From NCBI RefSeq assembly GCF_964656455.1, contig NC_135714.1, positions 81,861,903 through 81,925,902 of the forward strand: 64,000 nucleotides of DNA, given 5' to 3'. The position numbers and the translations under genes were made by a program. This document shows, piece by piece, positions 40,701 through 54,324 of the stretch; within the stretch, counting starts at the first letter, position 1; each line of letters begins with the position of its first letter. The stretch comes from Halichoerus grypus. Lineage: Eukaryota > Chordata > Mammalia > Carnivora > Phocidae. Under the pieces are notes generated by a model that saw only the letters and a program-made list of their open reading frames with translations, had not been told where the DNA came from and did not search any database.

Positions 40701-40900
40701 CCCTGGAGCATAGAAGCTGAAGATTAAGCCTGTAGGGGGGGAAAAAAAGTTCAGATTCCAAGAAAGTGAAGAAGTAGAGATGCTGGAGGGGCCATTTCTT
40801 GTTCAGAAATGTTAGGAACTTGCTGAATTTTTCCCACCCAGTAGAATCACTTGACCATTTCACAAGCACTTCAAACTCAACATGTCCCAAAGGAAAACAC
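37756..40900. other. Unassigned intergenic sequence without young repeats
   Basis: Three kilobases with no CanSINE, L1 or LTR that I can recognise. Mixed-composition stretches such as 38330-38530 (CACTGTGTCGGCCAACAACA, TTAATTAGCTC) and 39530-39720 look less repeat-like than their surroundings. No coding frame stands out. Confidence 0.5.
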
Positions 40901-40904
40901 ACTA

Positions 40905-41350
40905 TAGTGGCCCCACCCCCACCCCCATTCGTGGTTTTGTTTCTCCTGATTTCAGCTACTTGCAGTCAACCTTGGACTGGAAGCAGATGATCCCCCTTCT
41001 GACCTATTGATCAGAAGGTCAATAGTAGCCCGAGGCTATGTCACGACACCTACCTCAGTCACCTTCATCTCATCAAGCAGGCATTTTATCACCTCACATC
41101 ATCATAAGAAGGGTGAGGACAGTACAATAAGATATTTGGAGAGGGAGAAAAACCACATTCACATAACTTTTATTACAATTTATTTTCATAACTGTTTTAT
41201 TTTGGTATTAGTTATCGTTGTTAATCTCTTACTGTGCCTTATTTGTAAATTAAACCTTATCATAGGTATGTATGTACAGGAAAAATCATAGTATGTACAG
41301 GGTTTAGTACTATCCATGGTTTCAGGCATCCACTGTGGGTCTTGGAACAT
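40905..41350 (+). mobile_element. TcMar-Tigger-type DNA transposon (Tigger7/MER44-like)
   Basis: Ordered matches to a Tigger-derived element: CAACCTTGGACTGGAAGCAG, CCCTTCTGACCTATTGATC, AGGTCAATAGTAGCCCGAGG, ATCACCTCACATCATCATAA, CATTCACATAACTTTTATTA, TCATAGGTATGTATGTACAG, GGCATCCACTGTGGGTCTTG. The short terminal ends are degraded. Non-coding. Confidence 0.85.
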
Positions 41351-44071
41351 GTGTACTGCCTGCCAAACCTGTTCCTTCTCACCGCACAATTCTAATCTTT
41401 GCTGTAACCTCCATGGTCCACCGAGGCGCTCATGCTGGAAATGTGGACATATCTATACTCCTAATCTTCCTCATTCCCCAATGCCCACATTCAATCAATC
41501 GTGACCTCTGGAGAAGTTTACGTTCCAGACATTTCTCTATTCCATTCTGCCTCTTCATCACCATCCCTACTGTACCTGCAGAACTGGTGAAGCACGTGTG
41601 CTTTACTTAGGGAATATCGCAACAGTTTTTTTAACTTCTCTGCTTCCAGTCTTACTCCTCTTGAATTAATCTTTATTAAACACTCAGTGATGTGTCTTCA
41701 GCACAAATCTCATCATATTCCTCTTCTGATTAAAGTCCTTAACTCTACCCTATCATTAATGGGACACAGTTCAAAGTCTGTTGTTTGGGGTGATAATGTG
41801 AATAATGAAGACATTTATTGGCAACTTTTATGCTTTGCTGCTGTGTGCTTATCAGGGGGAAGCATGAACAGACAAATCTCTACTTCTCCTTCACAAGAAG
41901 GAGAGAAGGAGAGCCAGGATTTTGTTTTATGACTTTGGGGTTTTCTTCTTTGCAGTGCAGAAACAACTTTCTCTGTTGACCCCACAAGGAGCAGGAGATG
42001 GAGGCTTCTGTGCCTAAGTGGAAAAGGGGAAGTGGCCTGACCTGACAGGGGTTAGATGTTGTCCTGCCGTTTATGGTAGGACTGGCGGTTCCCAAGAGTC
42101 TGGGTGGGGTGGGCCTGGTCCCAGGGGTGGAGACCTGAACCCTGCTCTTCTATGGAATGGTTGGTGGAGGCAGGGACTTTGGTAGGGATGGTTAGTCACA
42201 CTTCTGCTTTGCGTGGGGTAAAGCTGGACCCTGGCTGCCATGGTGGGGAGTGGTTTAGAGATCAGGGAGTGGCCACAGGATCCGTGTGAAGTTTAGTCTA
42301 TGGAAAGGATCATAGAACAGAGTGTTTCTGATGTCCTCCCAGAGTATCTGCAACTGACAAATGGTCCAGTTTATGCTAGGGCATGGTGTAACTCTAGAAG
42401 GAGCACAATGATCATGCAGAACAGACCCTCTCTCAAATTTGGAACTGATTTCCTGGATATTTTACATCAAAGTTTGCAGGACCGGGTGTCTCCCAAAATG
42501 AGTAAATGTCTGCATGACATTAATGAAGGAGGAAAGAATCTCATTTTATTCTACTTAGACAAAGTATTTTATTCTCGTTTTCTGCAGTCCTTGATGATTT
42601 ACCTTGGAAAACAAGACCTCCCATGATCTTGTGCCCTCTACTGCTTCAGCCCCATTTTCTAGCTTTTCTGACATTGAACTGTATCCTCTAGGCCAGTGCA
42701 TCTCAAACTATGAATGGTGAGGACTAGATTTTTTAAAAATTTCTAATCAGCTGCAAAATGATATTTAAAAAAATACAATAACATGAATAGAATGTTGCAA
42801 CAATATCAGATTGCTATGATTTTTAAAGGCTTGTATTCAGTTTCTATACTTAATCTCACCGTAGCACAGTATTAACAGTTCACTGACCGAGCAGCAGATG
42901 TGCATAGCACAGCCCTAGGCCAACCAATTGTTTCTGATTTCTTTCATATACATGCAGTTTCTTATCCTATAAGTCTCAGCTCAAATGCCATCTTTTCGAA
43001 GCAATTAGCCATTAAATTCAAGGTACCGTGTCTAACTTTATATACCACTATTTTATTATTTACCATATTAAAGTAAAATTATCTTCCTTATGTGTATTTC
43101 TCTTCACTTCTATAAGCCCCCTGTGGACAGCAACATGTCATGTCCCTGTTTATACTTGGTCTCATACTTGGCAAAGAGCAGGATCTCTGTCACTTTTTGT
43201 TCAACTGACCCAGACTCTTTTGTAGGTGAGTTCCCAGGTGAAGTCAAGAGTTTGTAGCACAGACCATCTAGGTAAACACCTGGATTTATGTGAGTAGGCT
43301 AATGCTCATGATTAATACTATATTGATTATTTTTTTCAAGGATCAGCAAGTAATATGGGAACAAAGTGACATTTTCATCAGAGTATACTCCACATTGATA
43401 ATCTTTTTTCAAGAGATGGAATTTGCTTCATTAATGATTTTTTTTCATTAGTTGGAAGTTTCAATTTGAATGTACCAATATCAGTATTTGCTTCCTTTCC
43501 AATGTTATAATCTCTCTAAACTTAGTGTATTGTCTTCAATAATGATAATGCATGACTTTATGGTTACTGAATGTTTCACAACCTTAAAATTTTATAAATT
43601 TATGATGTTTGTAAAGAATAAATGATCATTTTTATAATAAAGTATCATAATAGATTCTTTAACACTGACAACACTTTATAAGCAAAGAAGCAAAATGGTC
43701 TTAAAAGAAAAGATCTTCCTGTCGTAAGTTTTACAGATGTGGGGCCCAGGGCAAAGCATTATTAAGAATTTAGTTTAGGGCCATAACAAGGATAAGAAAA
43801 TAGATCTCTTCCATGTTGTTTTCTTTTTTTAGCCCCTGCCATTTTTTCTTAAAATGTAAGAAAAATAATTGAAAGACATGTTAAACTCTTCTGGAAGTTC
43901 ACAAAAATGCTTTTAAGTTATCATGGCACCATTGAGAAATGACAGAAGTTGAGTGAATTGTATCTGGGAGAAAACTGAAAATGGGTAACGTTCCATACTT
44001 CTGAGGGTCTGTGGGATGAGATTTTCATATAAGCCACTGGTCTATCCAGACTATTGGTTCTTGATCTGAAA
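41351..44071. other. Unassigned intergenic sequence
   Basis: A hAT-like opening (GCATCTCAAACTATGAATGG) near 42699 suggests an old DNA transposon, not confirmed. A 108-codon plus-strand frame at 42300-42626 has no recognisable domain. Confidence 0.45.
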
Positions 44072-44083
44072 CTCCCTTTGCTT

Positions 44084-44304
44084 TTTTTTTTTTTAAGATT
44101 TTATTTAATTATTTCAGAGAGAGAGAGAAAGGAAGAGAGAGAGAGAGAAAGCACAAGCAGGGTGGAGCAAAAGAGGGAGGAGCAGGCTCCCCGCAGAGCA
44201 GGGAGGCCGATGCAGGACTCGATGCGGGACTTGAGCCCAGGACCCTGGGATCATGACCTGAGCCGAAGGCAGATGCTTAACCGACTGAGCCACCCAAGCG
44301 CCCC
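44084..44304 (-). mobile_element. CanSINE with perfect 12-bp target-site duplication
   Basis: AAGATTTTATTTAATTATTT, GA tract, CAGGACCCTGGGATCATGAC, then GACTGAGCCACCCAAGCGCC. CTCCCTTTGCTT repeats at 44072-44083 and 44305-44316. Its 'CCAGGACCCTGGGATC' segment is of caniform rather than feliform type. Confidence 0.97.
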
Positions 44305-44419
44305 CTCCCTTTGCTTCCTAAACTGTCAGGAGGCTTGGAACAGAATGGAGAGAGAGCCTGCTGGTGAGGGAGCAAGCAGGTTACAGTAGCTCTCTCCTTT
44401 CCTATAGCACAGAATTGGT

Positions 44420-45200
44420 TGTGGACCAATCAAATGCTTTCTGTTCAGTTTTAAAATTGTCCCCTCCCCCATTTAACATATACCTTGGACATGTTTGCAT
44501 GTAATTAAAAATTGTCTTGAGAATTACTTTTGCTAAGTTATATAATGTCAGTGATAGGATGAAGCATAATTTACTTGAAATGTCCATACCATTAGACATG
44601 TAAATTGTTTCTAAATGTTCGCTACTATTTGTATATTAACGTTTAATCACACTTCAAATAATGTCCTTATGAAAGTTTCCTAAAAGTGAAGTTACTAGGT
44701 GACAAATGTGAATATTTTAAGTCCTTTGGTGAAAATACTACCAAACTGTTCTTCAGAAAGATTAATCTAATTTATACTTTAAAATGCAGCATATGATATT
44801 ATTTGCTTCACCAGTATGACTTTTAAAAATTAGGAAAAAAAAGTTTAAGCAAATTGAAGTTATAATTTTTTTGGTCTTAATTCACATTTTTTTATTATTA
44901 TAGTAACTCTTCTGTAATTTTATATTACCATTTCCATTTCCTCCTCTATGAATTGCCTGTTCCTGGCCTTTGTTCATTTTTCTGCTTCCTAATATGTATA
45001 AATGTCTTTGGTATATTTAAGATATTAGTTAAGTGGTCTCATATTTATGCCAAACATTTTCTCAATTTGTTTTTTGTTTCATAATTTTCTTTATGATAAT
45101 TTTTTTTTATATTTGGACATTTTAAGTCATGACATAATAGAGTTCCTATCTTTTCCATTGGATTTCCTTACATTGTTTACATTTTAAAAAATTTTTAATC
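44420..45200 (-). mobile_element. Ancient L1 (L1ME-like) 3' fragment
   Basis: The plus strand gives reverse-complement L1 phrases: AAGTGAAGTTACTAGGTGAC, ACTACCAAACTGTTCTTCAG, TGAATTGCCTGTTCCTGGCC, TTTGTTCATTTTTCTGC. Very diverged. If EMCN has a long 3'UTR it might reach toward here. Confidence 0.6.
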
Positions 45201-48056
45201 AGTTACTTAATAAAACATACATATTTTTCTTTTACTCTTTCTTTCTCTTTTTTTGTACTTAGTTCTCTATATATCTTTTCCCATATAGACATTATTAGCT
45301 AATGTCCCCACCTCCACACTCATTATGGACCAATTTGCTCATTTATTGGCATCAATAAAAAAAAATGCACTTTGCCTGCTCCACACTTTTGCATAGAAAG
45401 TCTGTCTTTTGTGACAGCAAATCAATTCCTTTAGCTATGTTATCCTTACCACTCCTTGTCATAAGAGAATTAATCCCAGAAGAAAATAACAGCACATTTG
45501 TATGATAAATGAGCACAAATATATATAGAAATGCATATCACTAATATATTTCTAATCTTTGATTCTGGTGGCCTTCAAAACTTAACATGAATTATTTTTA
45601 CGTTAATAGCTATTTTGAAGGTGGTACCAGCTAATAGTTGGGACCAAAGTGAATTATACAGGGAAAGTTTAAGCTAAAATAATCCTTTTCTTATTCTTAA
45701 AAATTATGATCCCTAAATGGAGCAATGCATCTGCAGTGAAAAGATAACATTTTTTGAAACCCTTATCAATCTTTCTCTTGTTGGTATAAAAGTCTCAGAG
45801 ATTTTAGAATCTGTTCGAATTGATGCATCAGTATCAATCATGTCCACATAACTTTTAATTTTTTTCTCTAATTATTATCTTATTTCTTATATGTGATTTC
45901 ATGTTTCCACTAGGCAAAGCTTTGCAGAGGGCAAAGATCATAGATTATAAGTATTTTGGAAGTCTTGTCTGCCTGCCAAATCACATTAAATATAATGCTC
46001 TGCACAAAATAGAGGATCTATATATGAAGCACCGAGCATTAAACTATTCTGGAATTGGATTTTGAGATGAAAATTTTTAACGCTGTGAACTTCCGTATTA
46101 GTGTTTGTGGTTGCATACAGATCCAGACTTCTCAACTTCTATTCCCAAATCTTCTAGTTCTGATGACTATATTCCTATTTATTCTGAATCTCTGAGTTGA
46201 TATCTGATTTCTCATTAATAACCTAGAAAGTCTACTCATTGGTTACTACATTCAAAGTATAATGATTGCCAAGAGAAATATACTGAAAATACACTGAAAA
46301 AAAGTATCTTGTTATGTAATTCCAAAATTACACAGAAGACCAACAAAAGCTACTTATTTGTGCAAATTAAAAGACATGAAATTAAAGGCTAGGCATATTT
46401 TTTAAAGTACAAAAAATGGAAAGGAATGGGAAGTGGACAGTAATTATCTCTGTATAGTTTTTCTTTCTGACTGAAAAGAAGACTTTGTCTTCCTCCAAAT
46501 TGGATGATTAGTCACTAAGAGTTAAGCATTTTGATAATTTAGAAAGCACCTTTTTACTAACCACAAGGTTGCCAAGAAACCATAGTGGGTATGCAAGAAA
46601 GCTTTCCATGTCCTAGGTAGGTTTGGACCACTTGTCTCAACGAACTTCTTAAATTTCTCAACTTCTCAAACTTTGCATCTAAAAGTGTCCATAGCAAAAG
46701 GATAGGCAGACTCTCAGATTCCTCTCATTCTAATCCACCCTAAAGGCTAGAAAGGGATAGGATTGTGATCCTGGTGCTCACGTCTGGATGCCCCTGCTCT
46801 GTCTCCATCTCCTGCTACTGGCCAGAGAAGCATGGCAGGCATCGTTTACTCAACAAGCACTCTCTACGCATCTGTAACAGCACTGTATTAGAGGTTGGGT
46901 AGTAGGCATAGGGAGTGGACGAAACAATAATGTTCCTCCCTCTGGACACTACTCAGAGTGCCTACCAGTGTGGACAGGTCAATTCTGGGCACATACATAT
47001 TGATTTGGTTTTTTGCTTTTTTTTACTCTTAGTTGCCAAAGGGTAAATTCTTCTGCAAGTTCTAAAAAGCATCAAACACTAATTGTGAGGGCACTTAATC
47101 AATGCTTCTTGTGAAAACTAAATTAAAATCAGAAGACCTTACCCAATTCTAGGAAAGCAAAAGACAATCCCATGCTAAACCGAGAGGGTTAATTCCACAA
47201 CGCAAGAACCTGGCTTGAGCTGTTTTACTGAAATAAAAAAATATATCTGCATTGCACTGACTCCTGGTCAAAGCGGAAGACGTGCAGAATAACAGTGTTG
47301 CTCATAACCATAGTTTTGGGAGATTTCAATTATTTATTGATTCACAATTGCTGTAATGAGATTGTTCATTTGCATCTGTTCTCATAGAGACATTGGCCGG
47401 CTCTGTCCTTCAACTAGTTATACGGCAACATTATGCCCCTGTGACCTGCTGGGCGTAAGAAACCCCGGCTGAGACTACCTTTTTGGATCACCTTGTTTGA
47501 GGTGCTTTGTGTACACATCCACGGTTCCCGCATCCACAGAGAAAGTATATCCTGGTATAGTCTTTACAGAGGGAGGACAGATGGACCTCCTGCCCGCCTC
47601 CTCGGAACCCCTTGCCCTGAACCTGCCTTTGGCTGTGATGCCTATCCTTACTTCAGTGCAGCTGCTGTATCATATCTTTTTCCTGCAATGAACTGAAAAT
47701 TTGCAAGCATTGTCATTCTGGGTCCTCCGTTAGCAATAGAACCAACCCTGTCTAACTGCCACTGTTAGTGTGTATATACTGACTGCGGTAAAGGCAAACT
47801 GCATTTATATGAAAACATTACCAACAGGCAGAGTAAACTGTGTCATTTCTGAGGTAGGCAAGGCAACTGGAAGAATCTTCTACAGCCCCCAATATACGCA
47901 TTTCTCTGGCAAGTCTTCTTAGAGTTTGTTAGACAAATGGACAATGGTTTCCCTGACACAAACCATTAACTTCCCAGCTTATAAAAGTCTTTTGAAATAA
48001 TCTAAGCTGCAGCCCTCTAACAAAGCAGGTACTAATGAGCATCTCAGTGAATGAAA
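45201..48056. other. EMCN downstream region: distal 3'UTR or flank
   Basis: No gene recognised on either strand. On the minus strand, AATAAA at 47333-47338 is one of several possible distal poly(A) signals. No SINE or L1 seen between 45201 and 48056, which suits transcribed or constrained 3'UTR sequence but does not prove it. Confidence 0.4.
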
Positions 48057-48116
48057 TTAAAAAAAAAAACAACTTACATATTTATTGCCCAGGTGTGGGG
48101 AGGATTCATCAAGCTG
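48057..48116 (-). terminator. EMCN: EMCN 3'UTR start with a proximal poly(A) signal
   Basis: On the minus strand, AATAAA lies at 48081-48086, only 30 nt after the stop codon. About a dozen nucleotides further on comes a long T run (48057-48069, read as A's on the plus strand), which would serve as the U-rich downstream element. The arrangement suits a proximal polyadenylation site giving a very short 3'UTR. A further AATAAA occurs at 47333-47338, and others are possible farther left, so a longer 3'UTR is likely too. Which site is used cannot be decided from sequence alone. Confidence 0.5.
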
Positions 48117-48151
48117 TCAGTTCTTGGATTTTCCTTGTGCAGAGTGCTCAC
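48117..48151 (-). CDS. EMCN: Endomucin terminal coding exon and stop codon
   Basis: Coding part of the last exon, after acceptor tctgtttgtag. It reads G-EHSAQGKSKN and ends at TGA (48117-48119). Human and mouse end in GKTKN, so one Thr-to-Ser change is present. The frame closes exactly after the five upstream exons, which confirms the whole chain. The same exon continues into the 3' untranslated region to the left. Confidence 0.96.
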
Positions 48152-48391
48152 CTACAAACAGAAGATATATTTTGATCTATAAGCTCGGAGGGTGAATAAG
48201 GGTGAAAATAAAGTTTCTTGGCTTGTTTTTTATTTTCCCAGGGAAGTCCAATTTCCCTGCAAGAATGTCATGAGAGCCACAACTTGTCTCTTGGTATTGC
48301 CTGGAAATTGTTCAGCAAGGTTTATGAGCTTTTTTCCACCATCATCTGTTTTCACCCTAAAGGAGCAATGCTGACTAACTCCCTGGGAGTG

Positions 48392-48436
<45 letters not shown>

Positions 48437-51400
48437 TTAACAAGAGAGGCACCCTAGGGAATGAGGTATAGATTTTTGCTTTTTCCCAGAACCTAAGCAA
48501 AACTATGTTATATGTTTAAACTGCCATTTTATCAGGAAGCCATTCTAAGGTCCTCTGTTTAAATAATTGAGTGAGAGCTTTGTGAAAATGAATTTAGAGG
48601 CCAAGATGAAGCTTTTGGTGATATACAGAGCAGCAAAAGGGGTATTACTCAAAATAACATGTTATTCCATCAGCCAATATAAATATTGCCCTAGGCTGAT
48701 GGGAAGCTGAAGATCCCAAGTGTTTTTATAAGCCCCTGAATCCATGATCAACACATTTCACACTACGTGTGTCTTTCAGATAGATTCAAATATCAACATC
48801 AGTCATACTATCCTAAAGCAGTATGGGGCAAAGTTTCTGGCTTTGAGAATAAATGTCACTGTTTTGCTCCAGCTTTTATCTGTCATTTAGAAACCTGTTT
48901 CTGGGAACTCTGTTGATGTCACCTGTCACCAGCACTATCATAGTGATAATAAATAGTGCCAGAGACCAATGAGGAGAACAAACCTGGGACGCCCTTAAGA
49001 ACCCCTTAGTGCTGTGCTCTGAGAGATGCCGGGCATAGAGTGACAGTCCTCCCAGCCGCCTTCCAGAACAACTTTTTGCTCACTATCATTATTTTGCAGA
49101 AAGCACAGCACTTCCTGGAATCCACGGCTATGAAGTACAGGAATAAGAAGTGAAAAAAATAGACACTTATTGAACCCCTACTGTTTGTCAGAGTCCTCTA
49201 AAGCAAATCATATGAAAATCATTCTGATTCTTAATATCTCCTTCCAAGTGCTGTCTAATTGGGAATAGAAAATATGAGAAAGATTCAATCACAATATGAA
49301 TCCAATAAGTTATAATAATGATGTCTATATTAAAAGCAAATGAAACTCATACCTAGAAAAAAAACAACTGGAAAGAAATACACCAATGCCAATAGTGATG
49401 GCATTGTGTTGGATTTCATGAGTAATTTTTAATTCTTTTTTATTCTCTAGTTTTCCCTATTCTTTATTATGCATAATGTGGTCTAATATTAAAATGGCGG
49501 TATAAGTTATGAAGAGATATTACAAGACAGTGATACATGTTGATTTGCCAAATGAAAAAATAAGTTCAGAAAAGGGAAAGACCATGTACACCGAAGACAG
49601 TCAGGGAAGCTTTGGTGGAAATGTAGGGAATGGCCAAACACTGAAGGGCTAAGACAGAAGCTGATCTGTGTATGACTTTCTAAATCTTTTGATCTTTTTG
49701 CTCATCTTCACACTTCACATTTCTTTTGTTATTTGTAAAAATAAATAAGCAAAAAAAGTGACTGTACATTTAATAATTACCATAACATACTAATTAGTAT
49801 TAGCATACTAATAATATACTAATAATGTATAATTACCATAATGGTGAAGCGGTGGAGGGGAAGGAGAGACAAAAGGGACCAAGGCACCATCTCCTCCTTC
49901 AAAAGAGCTTGAGTTCAGCAAGGAAGACAGGGGTCAGAGATGAATGGTGTCTGGAGAATATGAGTTAGTAAGTGGTTCACAGACTGAACAAGGGAAAAGG
50001 CCTTTGTAGACATGCTAAAGTGTTTGAACTTCATCTTAGGTAATACAAACTTACCAGTTTTCTAAACAGAGGAATATTATAATGAATTCGGATCAGCTTT
50101 TTCTTCTTCCAAATGGTTCAAAATCAAGTAGTGCTTTAAAACTAAATTCAAAGATACTATGCTTTGTTTCTTCTGTGAAGTTATGCATTCTTTAATTAAT
50201 TTAAGCGATTTTTCTTCATAATTCTTATAGTCTTTGATATTAAAAATAAGACAACATATATTCACTTTCTGAGATGTGCATTAAGTGGGAATCATGTTTA
50301 AAATGCATCATTGTCACATACATGTTTTGCAGTCAATCATGGTAATGTTTAACTGAGCAAGATTTCTTACTAAAGTTGAATGGGATCTTGTATGTTCTCA
50401 TAAAGGACTCCTTGACCTACCATGTTTGGTGTTTATTTGTTTCTGAAAGCAGATTCCTATTGTACTCTAGCAACCTTTTTCCTTCACATTAAAGAAAACT
50501 CCTAATTTAAATAATCAAATTTTAAACATTTATGGGTTACATTTTCAGCAGAAGAACCCGCTTGAGAGAGAACATACTTGAAGAAAGCAAGGAATGTGCA
50601 TGGATAAATACCATGGCCTAGTCAGAGGAAACTTTGGAGTAAGGACCTATCTTATTAGGAGAAAATGATCAGAACAATAACCATGGCTCTTGGAGGCTTC
50701 TGGAAACCCAGACACTTTAGCATCCACTGGCATTTCCCCTAAAGGTGGGTTGCTGCAGAGCTCTGTTTCCTTGGAAACATGATTTATTGACCTCCAAAAT
50801 GGCACAATTTATTCTGAGATACAATACCAGAGCTTATAAATTAAAGTACTGACCAATCCAATGAGTTCTTATGGCCACTGAATCTCAAATTTCATTTTGT
50901 TACCACTTAGGCACATTAACACTGCATTTCTTAGGCCATAAGCAAATAACATAAAATGTAACAATCATCAATTCTGAGTGGTGGGTAGTCAGGTATTTGT
51001 TCTATCAGATTCTTTTCTGTATTTCTAAAAATTGTTATATAGGAGATAGTGGAAAATTGAGCTAAGCCTGTGTTTTTATATCAAACTTACTCATTTCAGA
51101 TTTTATTCTTGTTATATTTTAGGGAAAATGTCATGGTTGTGCAAAAGATGTTTAGGTAAAATAACTATAACAATGTAACTTCTGTTGAGTGTAGTGAGCA
51201 TAGTTTTATTTTAAAAAGCATATTTGAATACATTTAAAAGGAAGTGAGAGAGATTTGTTGATGAGTGTTTCAGGAAACAGACTTTAGTAAAAATTGTAGT
51301 ATAAACAACATTTGGAGATCATTATGTTTTAGCTTATTAATTCTAGACTATTGAAACTACTCTGAATGAGCAATTGCAGTTTTGCCCTATCACCAAATAT

Positions 51401-53335
51401 CTTCCATAGTAATCAGCTAGGTTGACCATTGAGAGATTATCTCATTAAAAGAGGTATGATTCCTAAGTTGAGGTTGGCAGAAATAAAAAGACCAGGGAAT
51501 AGATTTTATTATTTTCATGATGGTATTTCCTCCTTAGCCCTGTGACCTGAAAATGTACTTATGATGAAAAGGAATCTTAGAGAATTAAGGGTCTTCTTAA
51601 CTATCCCCCATAGTCTACTTCACTTGTTAGCACAGTGACTATGGGAGTGGAAGAAACCAGTTTATGTAGAATTTTCCCTGGGCCTTAAAGAAGACTCAGA
51701 TATTAAATGTGCAACCAGGAAACAAGGTTCTCTGGAAATTTTCTACCCCCAAGTGTCAAATCGGGTGTCAGTTGTCATTTCCCTGGTAGAAATGGGGAGT
51801 AGGGCAGGTGGTCCTAATCCCAGCTCTCTCCTCACAAGGATAACCAGGGGCTCCTACACGGACCCAGGGGCTCCCATAGCTCAGAGAGCCTGGGGGTTGC
51901 AGAGTGTTTTGTTAAATCCTCACCAGAGTAAGGAGAACGCATGAAATTATTGTGATGCTGACTCGCAAGCCACAGGCAGATTCTGAGAACTTTTCTTGGC
52001 AAATCGTGTGGTCACATTCAGGATCCTTACTTAAGACTAGTTCACATGTAAGCTGCTCCTCCCTGAGCCGGTAAAATAGGCTTGGCAATTTAGTCAAGAC
52101 TGGTGAATAGTCGGGGGAAACCTGTAAGTGGTTTACAATTATCCTATGAATGAATTTTACTCCTTTGCCCATTCAGATAGTTACCTCCAAGAGAACTGTG
52201 TGGGAATAAAGGGAATGTGTGCATCAAAGAGTAGAAGAGACACAAGAATGAAGAAGGTCTCTCGTAAGGGAAAATGACTCTCATGAGGGGCCTGGGCACG
52301 TCTCTGCAGATTCTGGGTACCCTCAGTTTTCAAGGCTTCTGCCTGCATGTTGTAGTTTGTGCTCGTTAGAATTTCCCACCTGAAGTTGGGACCACTTTCA
52401 GCCTTTGATATCTTGCTCTTGAATTGGGACAATACTGATTGCTTTTTGTTTGACAAAATTGTTTTTTGCTACATATGTACAGTGGAGCTTATTATTCAAT
52501 AGCTCTCACCTGACATACCATCTGTATTCTGTGACTATTTTGTATAGGTAGAATGGGGGACTGAATATTGTAAATGTTTCCATGTAACTTGGTATTTAAA
52601 TTAGATCCACATGGATTGTTTTGTAGAGCGAATAATTATTTTTTATATATCTATTTTGTAATATTGAGGTTTTAAATCTTTGGTCTACTCAAAAGAAGAA
52701 AAAAAATCTGTGCTTTTTCATTTTTAAAAGCTACTTAGCATCTCATTTTTCATTACTCTTGATGCAGATATAATTCATACAAATCACACCTATATTTTGA
52801 AAAACTTATACATTTCAAATCCAATTTAAAAACACAAGAAATTGGAAAAAAGAAATGTAAATTTTATCAACAAGAGATTGTGTTTTCTCCTCATTGGGAA
52901 GCTCAATTAAAATTATATGAAATGATACAAAATAGGATTTACATTTTACCTGATGAATCCTGTTTCCAGTTGACTATAGATAGCTGTTACCAAAAATGAA
53001 ACAAAGCAACAGCAATAATAAAAACCATGTGGTACATTTAATGTTCTTTCTGCTACTACCGCAGAGTAGAACATGTCTTGAGTTACCACCCCTTCTTTGG
53101 AACATATTCATATTATAAAAAGCAACCTCTAGAAGTACAATAGTCTAATGATCTTACCAAAAAACAATATTTCTAGGACTCATCTTTTCCATATAGGAGA
53201 ATTTTGCATTGTAGGGGAGTTACTAATTGTCTATTTCTAAAGAAATTATGCTTTTTGGTTGTGTTTCACCTGGACAAAATCCAAGTTAGAATTTGAAATA
53301 ACCATTTTCAGCTAATCCACAATCTGGGAGCTTAC
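48152..53335 (-). other. EMCN: EMCN intron between tail exons (5.2 kb)
   Basis: Non-coding between two confirmed exons. It contains the GT microsatellite at 48394-48434 and otherwise AT-rich sequence without a clear CanSINE or L1. A stretch near 50970-51050 resembles the tail of an ancient L1, but the match is weak. I see no conserved reading frame. Confidence 0.7.
48394..48434. repeat. (GT)n microsatellite in EMCN intron
   Basis: About 20 uninterrupted GT units; likely polymorphic. Confidence 0.96.
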
Positions 53336-53397
53336 CTGACTCGTGAGAAATTGTCTTAACAGTGAGAAGCTTCACACTCTCTTTATCGGACTGAGGT
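53336..53397 (-). CDS. EMCN: Endomucin exon, cytoplasmic tail
   Basis: A 62-nt exon with acceptor ttccaaatag and donor TCAG/gtaagc. One leading base completes Gln, 20 codons read PQSDKESVKLLT then VKTISHES, and the last base begins Gly. As far as I can recall this matches the human and mouse sequence at every residue, the strongest identity in the window. Its Ser and Thr residues could be phosphorylated, but the sequence alone does not show this. Confidence 0.96.
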
Positions 53398-54324
53398 CTA
53401 TTTGGAACAGAAAACATAAGTCAACACCACAGTAATTAGCATTGTCTGTCTGTGAAAAAAATTATACATGGTATAAACAGAAGATACGCAAGCATATATA
53501 TATTTTTATGTGTTTCTATGGCAAAACCTGTGTCTTTTTACGTGCAGACATATATATACTTTTATAGCACTTTCTACTTCTAGAATCCAGCCAATAAGTT
53601 CCTGTCACACTGTTAAGCAATGATAGATAAATCAAACACAAAAACGGGTCATGTGAAACACTGCTCACAAGGTCCATATCGCACAGGTCTCCAGTCCTGA
53701 ATTATGAAAGGGAAGACAGAAGGATGTTTCCAAGCCTTCGGGGCTAATGCTGAGTTCTGGGAATATCCCTTTTCATGAGGGCCTAGATACTGCAGTAAAG
53801 TGTCTGAGCTGTCCATTCGAACCAGGAATTCCCACCTATCCTTTCTCAGATTCTAAACAGTTTCAAACCCAGATTACTTTACTTGGACATCTCAAGAGAC
53901 ACTATTTCTAACAAAGAACGATAGATGACCTAAGGATATTATTTTTAAAGTCCACTATCTGATGAACATACAAAAACAGCTACATAAAGGCAGGCTGCAA
54001 ATTCGGGCCAACAAAGAAGTCTTAACTACAAAACTTGTTTTTGACATTAAAACAATTGTTTCTTTATAGAACCTTGATTGTAACAGCTGGCTGGATTGGT
54101 AACAACTACTGTTTTGTTTTAATAAAGTCAAAATAGAATAAACCATCTACTGCTAAGATAAAGCCACCTTAGAGCTGTGTCAAGATGCAGGCAAGATTAT
54201 TCCCTGTGATAAACATACTGAAAATTTCACTGGGAAAGCTATTTTAAAACTCTAGGTATGTTTTCTATGAGATTTTTCCTTATAGTTATTTATATTCATT
54301 CATCTGTCTTTGTATTTCATCTTT

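Noticed and set aside
42300..42626. 108-codon plus-strand frame
   Set aside because: No recognisable motif, repeat identity or splice signals; length is within chance for 64 kb.
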